Made by a program: the position numbers and the translations under genes. From an uncultured Mycoplasma sp. (GTDB taxonomy: Bacteria > Bacillota_I > Bacilli_A > RF39 > UBA660): 11,447 bases of DNA. The notes beneath the pieces are model-generated. The model saw only the letters and a program-made list of their open reading frames with translations, was not told the DNA's origin and searched no databases. This document shows, piece by piece, positions 6,481-11,447 of this stretch (position 1 is the first letter of the stretch; every line of letters starts with the position of its first letter). Location of the stretch: positions 1 through 11,447 of the forward strand of contig CANOGG010000011.1 in the NCBI GenBank assembly GCA_947565485.1. The letters are read 5' to 3'.

Positions 6481-6511
6481 AGTATTAATTCCAACTATAA
6501 AAAGTAAGTTT

Positions 6512-6534
6512 GTTAATGTACTTAAAACATTAAC
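6512..6534. promoter_or_regulatory. 8-bp inverted repeat upstream of the pyrophosphohydrolase gene
   Basis: GTTAATGT (6512-6519) and ACATTAAC (6527-6534) with a 7-base gap. It is either an operator or a feature of the IS110 left end; there is no T-run for a terminator. Confidence 0.35.
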
Positions 6535-6545
6535 TATAAAGATTA

Positions 6546-6579
6546 TGTATAATGTAAGAATTATATTTAAATCTTACAT
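6546..6579 (+). promoter_or_regulatory. Promoter -10 box with overlapping inverted repeat
   Basis: TATAAT at 6548-6553 lies 52 bases before the ATG at 6606. Its last two bases begin an 8-bp inverted repeat, ATGTAAGA (6552-6559) and TCTTACAT (6572-6579). A repressor bound here would cover the start of transcription. No clear -35 box is visible; it may have been displaced by the insertion sequence. Confidence 0.4.
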
Positions 6580-6605
6580 ACATATTATACGAGGAAGAAA
6601 ACAAA

Positions 6606-6935
6606 ATGGAAAAATTATATAATAAATTAGTTCGAGATAATATTCCAGAAATTTGTAGAAAAAATGGTGAAGAACCATATACGAGAGTTTTATCTGATGA
6701 AGAATACTGGGAATATTTGCTAAAAAAAGATTCTGAAGAATTAGAAGAAGTAAGAACTGCTGAAACTTTAGAAAAAAGAAAAAAAGAATTAGCAGATAAA
6801 TTAGAGTTAATTATAGCAATGTCTAAATTTAGTGGCTTTACATTAGAAGAAATAATGGAAGCTGCTGATAAAAAAAGACAAAAAAATGGTGGTTTTGAAA
6901 AAAGATTATTATTAGAAAAAGTTATAAAAAAATAA
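6606..6935 (+). CDS. NTP pyrophosphohydrolase-like protein (MazG-like, COG4997 type)
   Basis: The 109-residue protein starts EKLYNKLVRDNIPEICRKNG and ends with KKRQKNGGFEKRLLLE, the characteristic start and end of the small all-alpha phosphoribosyl-ATP pyrophosphohydrolase/MazG-like proteins of COG4997. The helical core carries the acidic motif SEELEEV (about 43-49) and ELADKLELI (about 61-69), where Glu and Asp side chains would bind Mg2+ and the triphosphate. Expected reaction: hydrolysis of a (possibly non-canonical) nucleoside triphosphate to monophosphate and pyrophosphate; the substrate is unknown. GAGGA at 6591-6595 supports the ATG. Such genes occur both as house-cleaning enzymes and in mobile or defence regions. 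Confidence 0.85.
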   Translation: MEKLYNKLVRDNIPEICRKNGEEPYTRVLSDEEYWEYLLKKDSEELEEVRTAETLEKRKKELADKLELIIAMSKFSGFTLEEIMEAADKKRQKNGGFEKRLLLEKVIKK

Positions 6936-6955
6936 GAAAGACTTAGTAAAATAAA

Positions 6956-6985
6956 AAATTTGGAATCTCAATAATTACTGTGCCA
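6956..6985 (+). repeat. Copy B of the ~30-nt repeated hairpin element
   Basis: It shares the exact 15-mer ATAATTACTGTGCCA (6971-6985) and flanking AAATTTG-AAT-TC with copy A at 4715-4743. Like copy A it lies shortly after a small gene and runs into a terminator-like hairpin. In both copies the ACTGTGCC core falls in a loop of the predicted fold. Confidence 0.6.
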
Positions 6986-7007
6986 CTCTAAATTATTGGA
7001 GTTTTTA
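6985..7007 (+). terminator. Terminator or attenuator between 6606 gene and 7027 gene
   Basis: ACTCTAA (6985-6991), loop ATTA, TTGGAGT (6996-7002), then TTTTT. A competing longer stem pairs CAATAATT (6970-6977) with AATTATTG (6991-6998). Being just before the AGGAGG of the next gene, it could partly end or regulate read-through. Confidence 0.65.
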
Positions 7008-7026
7008 TATATATAGGAGGGTTTGT

Positions 7027-7629
7027 ATGGAAATAAAGTTAATGAATGAAAATAAAGATTTTTATTTTTGCCAAATTGTTAATGATAATGGTGATATTTT
7101 TAATTGTAAATTTAGAAAATTATGTAATTTTTTGAAAAGAGATTTATATAATAAAAAAAGTATTTTGGAACAATGCACAAAGTTAGATGTTAAAAATAAT
7201 GTTATATTAGAAATGTATGGTAATATTAATATATATTTCTCACCATCATTATATTCTTATATTAAGGTGAAGAAGAATGGAAATGAGCGAGTAATTTGGT
7301 TTGAATATTACTATGGTGACTTTTATGTTATATCAAGTGATTCTATCTGTCATAGTAAATATGGCTTTTATGAGGCATTAGGATATATAGAAGATTTAGC
7401 AAGATCCAAGGAATTATATGTTGATAATTACTTGGCAAAAAGTTCAGTAGTTTACAGATATGGTACTGGTAATTTACCAACACAAATTGAGTTGGATTCA
7501 GATTGCCCCTTTAATAAAGAAGTGGCAGAAATATTAAGCATAAGTAAAATGGGTGTGAGAATTGCCGAACTATTTGAAAAGCAAAAATTGGATAATATAG
7601 AAGCAACTAGAATAAGAAATAGACATTAA
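7027..7629 (+). CDS. Hypothetical protein, 200 residues
   Basis: A very good AGGAGG at 7015-7020 precedes ATG 7027. The product is soluble-looking, rich in Tyr, Asn and Lys, with no signal peptide or membrane segment. The first ~110 residues look beta-rich (DFYFCQIVNDNGDIFNCKF, then YSYIKVKKNGNERVIWFEYYYGDFYVI); the end is helical (FNKEVAEILSISKMGVRIAELFEKQKL) and could contain a helix-turn-helix-like segment. No family is recognised. It follows an attenuator-like hairpin, so expression may be tied to the pyrophosphohydrolase gene. Confidence 0.7.
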   Translation: MEIKLMNENKDFYFCQIVNDNGDIFNCKFRKLCNFLKRDLYNKKSILEQCTKLDVKNNVILEMYGNINIYFSPSLYSYIKVKKNGNERVIWFEYYYGDFYVISSDSICHSKYGFYEALGYIEDLARSKELYVDNYLAKSSVVYRYGTGNLPTQIELDSDCPFNKEVAEILSISKMGVRIAELFEKQKLDNIEATRIRNRH

Positions 7630-7916
7630 ATTATAAAGGTTCGTAAGGTAAAAGTTATTCTTTTCTTATAATTGTGCTTTGTATAAATATGTTTCAAAAA
7701 ATGGAGCAAAAAATTTTGTAAAGCCATTATGGTATGGCGAAAAGATTACGTATAATAAGACATATAAAAATAAGAACTAACTTGGCAAGAAAATAACATC
7801 TTTGAGAAAAGTTTAAAGAAAAATAATAATATGAGAGCAAAAAATGGCAAAATAGTATAACTAATTAATTCTATAGATGAAAAAAGAGTTATCTGATAAT
7901 ATGATAAAAAATGTGA
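7630..7916. other. Gene-free stretch with no recognised feature apart from a weak terminator
   Basis: Very AT-rich. A 33-codon open run on the plus strand around 7655-7753 reads YKYVSKNGAKNFVKPLWYG near its end and might be a decayed coding remnant, but it has no start codon or ribosome binding site. Nothing else is supported. Confidence 0.4.
7880..7907 (-). terminator. Weak terminator of the GH3 gene
   Basis: On the minus strand TTATC (7907-7903) pairs with GATAA (7893-7889), followed by CTC and TTTTTT. A five-pair stem is marginal, but position just after the stop codon and the T-run fit. Confidence 0.4.
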
Positions 7917-8903
7917 TTATTTAAGTTTTAAAGATAAAATCTTTTGCACAGAGTTATTGATTTGTTCTTCTGTGATAGTCCCATTGTTTAGGGACTCTTT
8001 TATTAGTTTTAGAGCATTTATGGGGTTAGTTGGCATTAAAAGAATATTGACACCGGAGTTGATAGCCATTTCGTATATTTCTTTTTCGCTATAATGTTTA
8101 GTGATAGCTCCCATGTTTAGAGCATCAGTGATAATTAAGTTCTGGTAATTTAATTCATTTCTTAAAAAGTCAGTTATAACTTCTTTTGATAGAGAAGCAG
8201 GAGTATTATTTCCAGTTAAGTTTGGGACAGCTAAATGTCCAATCATGATGACTTTGGCACCATTATTTATAGCATATTTAAAGGGGATAATATCTGTTTG
8301 TAGGAGTTCTTCTTTAGTTTTCTTTATGATAGGAAGATAGTAGTGGGAGTCAGTGGTTGTACTTCCATGACCAGGAAAATGTTTATAAACGGGGATGATG
8401 TTATTTTGATTTAGAGTTTGTCCAAGACTATAGCCCATTTTGGCAACCATGTAAGGGTCACTTCCAAAACTTCGAGTGTCAATTGCTTTGTTATTTTGAT
8501 AATTGACATCAAGAACGGGGGCAAAGTCCATATTAAGACCAATAGTATTTAATTCACTAGCAATTAATTCGCCTATTTTTTTGGCTTCTTCTTCATTGTT
8601 TGTTTTGCCTATTTCAGCCATACTTGGAATAGCTTTAAAGTTAGTTCCAGATAGGTTTTTTAGGCGGTCGACTTTTCCTCCTTCTTGGTCAATTCCTAGA
8701 AATAAAGGAATAGATGCAGTACTCTTAATATCATTTACAAGTTTTAAAGTTTGGTCTAGATTTTCAAAGTTTTCTTTGAAGAAGATGAAGCCTCCAGGTT
8801 TTACAGTTTCGAGAGTATTTTTTAGTTCTTCAGTCATAATAGGAGTTCGTGAATCGATAAAAAGCATTTGACCGATTTTTTCATCGAGAGACATCTCATT
8901 CAT
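7917..8903 (-). CDS. Glycoside hydrolase family 3, beta-N-acetylhexosaminidase (NagZ-like)
   Basis: The 328 residues from ATG 8903 form a full GH3 N-terminal barrel: FLGIDQEGGKVDRL (68-81), RSFGSDP (144-150), KHFPGHGSTTTDSH (174-187) with the Asp-His dyad of NagZ-type enzymes, and ITDALNMGAI with presumed nucleophile Asp260. Expected action is removal of N-acetylglucosamine from muropeptides. The real gene probably starts further up: the same frame stays open to about 9053 and encodes a hydrophobic segment (LSIILITLIAIGSFFFLY), then a Pro/Asn-rich linker (NNPELPNNNPNPPTNEQQ), as in membrane-anchored relatives. That extension has no ATG, GTG or TTG; an in-frame ATG at 9059 is followed at once by TGA, and an ATG at 9054 is one base out of frame. 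ATG 8903 has no ribosome binding site. A one-base indel or unusual start is likely. Confidence 0.85.
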   Translation of the reverse strand: MNEMSLDEKIGQMLFIDSRTPIMTEELKNTLETVKPGGFIFFKENFENLDQTLKLVNDIKSTASIPLFLGIDQEGGKVDRLKNLSGTNFKAIPSMAEIGKTNNEEEAKKIGELIASELNTIGLNMDFAPVLDVNYQNNKAIDTRSFGSDPYMVAKMGYSLGQTLNQNNIIPVYKHFPGHGSTTTDSHYYLPIIKKTKEELLQTDIIPFKYAINNGAKVIMIGHLAVPNLTGNNTPASLSKEVITDFLRNELNYQNLIITDALNMGAITKHYSEKEIYEMAINSGVNILLMPTNPINALKLIKESLNNGTITEEQINNSVQKILSLKLK

Positions 8904-9086
8904 TTTTTTGGTAATTGCACTTTGTTGTTCGTTTGTTGGAGGATTTGGGTTATTATTGGGAAGTTCTGGGTTATTTTTAGGATAAAGAAAAAAGAAACTA
9001 CCAATGGCGATTAGAGTAATTAAAATAATACTTAAAGTCTTTTTGATAAGGCATCACATCTTTTCTAGAATAAATTTTATCAGAAT

Positions 9087-9116
9087 ATTGTTTATAAGTC
9101 TATTGTTATAAACAAT
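9087..9116. promoter_or_regulatory. Perfect 11-bp inverted repeat upstream of the GH3 gene
   Basis: ATTGTTTATAA (9087-9097) and TTATAAACAAT (9106-9116) with an 8-base gap, about 30 bases before the apparent start of the GH3 frame. No T-run follows directly on either side. Placement and symmetry suit a repressor operator in the GH3 promoter region. Confidence 0.5.
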
Positions 9117-9174
9117 TTATTTCTTTATTTAATATGGTTTTTATTTAGGGTTATATGTATTTTAATAAATAGAA

Positions 9175-9202
9175 AAGGTAGACTATTTTTTTAGTCTACC
9201 TT
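9175..9202 (-). terminator. Terminator of the Abi_2-HtrA operon
   Basis: Perfect 11-bp stem AAGGTAGACTA (9175-9185) and TAGTCTACCTT (9192-9202) with a 6-base loop. On the minus strand it lies 22 bases past the HtrA stop and is followed by TTCTATTTATT, a broken T-run. Confidence 0.85.
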
Positions 9203-9224
9203 GTATGGTTTAATTTGTATATTT

Positions 9225-10352
9225 TTATTTGGATACTAGTTTTACTTTGAGATCCATTTCTTTATTGTTACGGATGATAGTAAGTTTCATTTCATCGCCA
9301 ACTTTATGTTTATAGAGATAGTAACGAAGATAGGCAGATGAGGCGATATCATTACCATCAACTTTTGTGATTATATCATTTTTTTGGAGGCCGGCAAGAC
9401 TGGCAGAGCTTTTGGCTTCAACATCAGCGATGATGACTCCAGCTTCAAGTTTAGCTTCGTTTATCATAGAATAATATTCACGGTAAGATGGGTAATAATA
9501 GATATTTTGGTAAACATCAATAACATCTAGCATAGAAATTCCCAGGTATGGTCGTTCTATTTCTTTACCATTGATGAGTTCTTCAGCATATTCTAAAGCA
9601 GTTTCAATTGGGATAGCAAAGCCCATACCCTCAATTGAAGAACTAGCAAGTTTGATAGAAGTGATACCGATAACTTCACCATTAGAGTTAGCTAGAGGAC
9701 CACCACTATTACCAGAGTTAATGGCAGCGTCTGTTTGAATGGTGTTTACAACCATTGGTGTTTTAGTGTTACCACTAGTTAGTTCAACTTGAACTAAACG
9801 GTCTTTACCAGATAAGACTCCTCTAGTAACACTCCAGGAATAAGCACTATCAAGAGGGGCACCTATCGCAAATACAGTGTCGCCTAAGCGAGAGTTTTCA
9901 CTTTTTCCAAGTTCGGCGATGGCAATAATTTCGTCTTTATCAACCGAGAGTACGGCAACATCGGAGTAGATATCACTACCAACTATTTCGGTTTTTACAA
10001 CTTTGCCATTAGTGAAAGTTACATAGATGTCTTCTGATTCGTTGATAACATGGTTATTAGTTAGAATGTAAGCTTTTTTACCAGAAGTTTTATAGACGAA
10101 GCCTGTACCTGATGCATATTCTTTACCTTTAACATAATTGTGGACAACAACAACAGCATCATATAACTTATCGACAGCGTCCGCAATGCCATTTTCATTT
10201 ACTGTGACTTGTTTTTCTAGTTTAGTAACTTGCTTTTCGATTAAGGCCGGAAAGAAGTAAAAGACACCATACATAGAGGCCATGCCGATAAAGAAAGTTA
10301 CAATCAGAATTATTCCATTTCGTAAAATGTGGTTATTTGTTTTTTCATTCAT
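9225..10352 (-). CDS. Membrane-anchored HtrA/DegP-like serine protease with PDZ domain
   Basis: The 375-residue protein has a single N-terminal membrane segment (about 12-35, GIILIVTFFIGMASMYGVFYFF), placing the rest outside the membrane. A trypsin-like S1C protease domain follows, with the catalytic triad His101 (LTNNHVI), Asp131 (YSDVAVL) and Ser216 (NSGNSGGPL). A C-terminal PDZ domain covers about 268-372, including a GLQKNDIITKVDG-type loop. Such proteases degrade or refold damaged envelope and secreted proteins. ATG 10352 lies three bases after the stop of the Abi_2 gene, and its ribosome binding site (AAGGATGG) lies within that gene's last codons, so the two are co-transcribed and probably translationally coupled. 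All key residues are present. Confidence 0.93.
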   Translation of the reverse strand: MNEKTNNHILRNGIILIVTFFIGMASMYGVFYFFPALIEKQVTKLEKQVTVNENGIADAVDKLYDAVVVVHNYVKGKEYASGTGFVYKTSGKKAYILTNNHVINESEDIYVTFTNGKVVKTEIVGSDIYSDVAVLSVDKDEIIAIAELGKSENSRLGDTVFAIGAPLDSAYSWSVTRGVLSGKDRLVQVELTSGNTKTPMVVNTIQTDAAINSGNSGGPLANSNGEVIGITSIKLASSSIEGMGFAIPIETALEYAEELINGKEIERPYLGISMLDVIDVYQNIYYYPSYREYYSMINEAKLEAGVIIADVEAKSSASLAGLQKNDIITKVDGNDIASSAYLRYYLYKHKVGDEMKLTIIRNNKEMDLKVKLVSK

Positions 10353-10355
10353 TTT

Positions 10356-11285
10356 TTAATCCATCCTTACTATATCTTTATAATTTAGAGGAAATCCCAT
10401 ACGGTCTAATACTTTATCAATTTTGATACTGTGAAGACGACCACTTAAATAATCAATTTCATAGGCTATTTCATTTAGCATAATACGAAAGTCATCACTT
10501 CTTAATAGTTGTTTTAGTATTATGATGAGTGAAAATAAGTCATTGATACCATAAATATATTCACCATTTAGTTTGGGAATGTTTAGTAATTCATGATATT
10601 TATTGATAGGAATTTCCTTTTGGGTTCGATGTTCATAACATATATCTTCATGAGCACATAAGTTACGATAATTGGCTATAATAGGAAGATAAATTAAGAG
10701 ACTATCAACGCTAGTGTTAAAGAGGTCAGCTATTTCTTTTTGGTCATCACTTTTTAAGATTGTGTAGAGTTCACCAACAATGCCAAAGGATAATACTTTA
10801 ACAACTATCCATAAAGGAATGTAACCATAATTGCTTTGGTAGTGTCTAGTCGCAGTGTGTTGGCCTCCATTGATGTTAATTTGGCGTTTGATTTTCTTTA
10901 GGAGGTCTTGGACTTGGCGAGTTTTTCTTGGGTCTTTGGTGAAGTTGTTCGGGTTTAAATATTTTTTCTCTTTAAAACCATATTTACGAGATAGTTCATA
11001 AGATATAATACTCTTGATGTTATTTTCTAAAATCAAAATATTTTTGAAAAGAATATTTCGTAATTGACGGTCAAAGTTAAAGAGGGCATATATTTCGCGA
11101 AAATTGGCGCCATTTATAAAGACGCGGTCATTCATAGATTTCATGAAAAGAAAGCGATAACCATTTATAAAGAAATAATTTTCACGAAGTAAGATGTCTT
11201 TAACAAATTCTTCGTCATCAATTATAAGATTTTTATTTCTTAGAATTGATACTTGTTCTTCAATTGTTTTAAATATCTTATCCAT
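10356..11285 (-). CDS. Abi_2/AbiF-like family protein with HEPN-type motif
   Basis: The protein of 309 residues matches the Abi_2 (AbiD/AbiF) family along its length: an N-terminal TIEEQVSILRNKNLII with ENYFFINGYRFLF, then LFNFDRQLRNILFKNILILENNIKS, PLWIVVKVLSFG, and IIANYRNLCAHED. The last contains RNLCAH (Arg207, His212 from this start), the RN-x3-H pattern of HEPN ribonuclease folds. Family members are linked to phage abortive infection, some with a non-coding RNA partner; RNase activity here is inferred. I chose ATG 11285 because AGGTGG (11296-11291) stands five bases before it; the in-frame GTG at 11294 lies inside that ribosome binding site and would add MED. Unusually, it leads an operon with an HtrA protease. 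Confidence 0.85.
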   Translation of the reverse strand: MDKIFKTIEEQVSILRNKNLIIDDEEFVKDILLRENYFFINGYRFLFMKSMNDRVFINGANFREIYALFNFDRQLRNILFKNILILENNIKSIISYELSRKYGFKEKKYLNPNNFTKDPRKTRQVQDLLKKIKRQININGGQHTATRHYQSNYGYIPLWIVVKVLSFGIVGELYTILKSDDQKEIADLFNTSVDSLLIYLPIIANYRNLCAHEDICYEHRTQKEIPINKYHELLNIPKLNGEYIYGINDLFSLIIILKQLLRSDDFRIMLNEIAYEIDYLSGRLHSIKIDKVLDRMGFPLNYKDIVRMD

Positions 11286-11296
11286 ATCTTCCACCT

Positions 11297-11313
11297 ATTA
11301 TAACATTATACCA
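11297..11313 (-). promoter_or_regulatory. Promoter of the Abi_2-HtrA operon
   Basis: On the minus strand, TGGTATAAT (11313-11305) is an extended -10 box; a second TATAAT follows at 11302-11297. The ribosome binding site begins right after, so the mRNA leader is very short. No convincing -35 hexamer is present. Confidence 0.6.
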
Positions 11314-11373
11314 CAAAGAACAGTTATATTGTAGTTAATTTAGTTGTTTTATATGTTAATATTTTGTGAAATT

Positions 11374-11402
11374 TTGGTGAAATAAGCATTTTGTGTTATA
11401 AT
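11374..11402 (+). promoter_or_regulatory. Strong promoter pointing out of the right edge
   Basis: TTGGTG (11374-11379), 17-base spacer, TATAAT (11397-11402) with TG at 11394-11395. It is divergent from the Abi_2 operon promoter. An inverted repeat CACATTTT (11419-11426)/AAAATGTG (11437-11444) lies in the presumed 5' leader; the gene it serves is beyond the window. Confidence 0.65.
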
Positions 11403-11447
11403 GTTAAGTATTTTATAGCACATTTTGAGTATGTGAAAAATGTGTTA

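Larger units (their letters stand above)
4930..6490 (-). mobile_element. IS110-family insertion sequence (ends approximate)
   Basis: The extent is estimated from the transposase plus ~280 bases of structured non-coding DNA before it. IS110 elements lack the terminal inverted repeats and target duplications that would show their ends, so both limits are uncertain by tens to more than a hundred bases. The left (transposase-upstream) end probably lies between the 6446-6475 hairpin and the leader of the gene at 6606; the right end lies within 4745-4944. Confidence 0.6.

Noticed and set aside
7655..7756. Plus-strand 33-codon open run containing KYVSKNGAKNFVKPLWYG.
   Set aside because: No start codon or ribosome binding site, and the protein-like reading breaks into another frame at the A-run near 7740. 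At most a decayed fragment.
8503..8871. Plus-strand open frame of 122 codons over the GH3 gene.
   Set aside because: Entirely antisense to well-supported GH3 motifs; composition is that of a shadow frame.
1..11447. CRISPR array, retron, or multi-gene defence island.
   Set aside because: No regularly spaced repeats, reverse transcriptase or Cas-like proteins are present; Abi_2 is the only defence-related family seen.

Overview
The DNA is very AT-rich, uses TAA almost exclusively as stop, and has AGGAGG-type ribosome binding sites and extended TGnTATAAT promoters. It also carries a CwlJ/SleB-type cell-wall hydrolase, a LysM amidase and an IS110 transposase. This fits a low-GC Bacillota, perhaps one of the uncultured gut Bacilli or Clostridia; the placement is an inference from style and gene content. 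Tryptophan is encoded by TGG and the window holds a tRNA-Trp(CCA), so the standard bacterial code applies.

Layout. (1) Positions 1 to about 2575 are the right-hand end of an integrated mobile element. It has a winged-helix replication-initiator-like gene that looks frameshifted, a 10-codon mini-ORF behind a perfect ribosome binding site, a 48-codon ORF, and a 532-residue large serine recombinase. (2) Right after the recombinase, at about 2570-2590, reading passes into an N-acetylmuramoyl-L-alanine amidase with four LysM repeats. This gene has lost only its start codon and first codons, so the element appears to have integrated into its 5' end. (3) A convergent CwlJ-like hydrolase and a tRNA-Trp follow, separated by clear terminators. 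(4) A short hypothetical gene is followed by an IS110-family insertion sequence on the minus strand; the non-coding stretch before its transposase is the place where a bridge RNA is expected. (5) An NTP pyrophosphohydrolase-like gene (MazG-like, COG4997 type) and a 200-residue protein of unknown function follow. Two related ~30-nt hairpin elements sharing an exact 15-mer lie beyond the 79-residue gene and the pyrophosphohydrolase gene. (6) On the minus strand come a glycoside hydrolase family 3 enzyme (NagZ-like) and a two-gene operon of an Abi_2/AbiF-like protein with a HEPN-type RNxxxH motif followed by a membrane-anchored HtrA-like protease. A strong promoter points out of the right edge.

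How they work together: the amidase, CwlJ-like hydrolase and GH3 hexosaminidase all act on peptidoglycan or its fragments, and HtrA is an envelope quality-control protease, so the host backbone is largely envelope maintenance. Two mobile elements have been laid over it, and the serine-recombinase element directly affects one envelope gene. The observations most worth following up are the recombinase/amidase junction, the candidate bridge RNA, the paired 30-nt hairpin elements, and the Abi_2-HtrA pairing.
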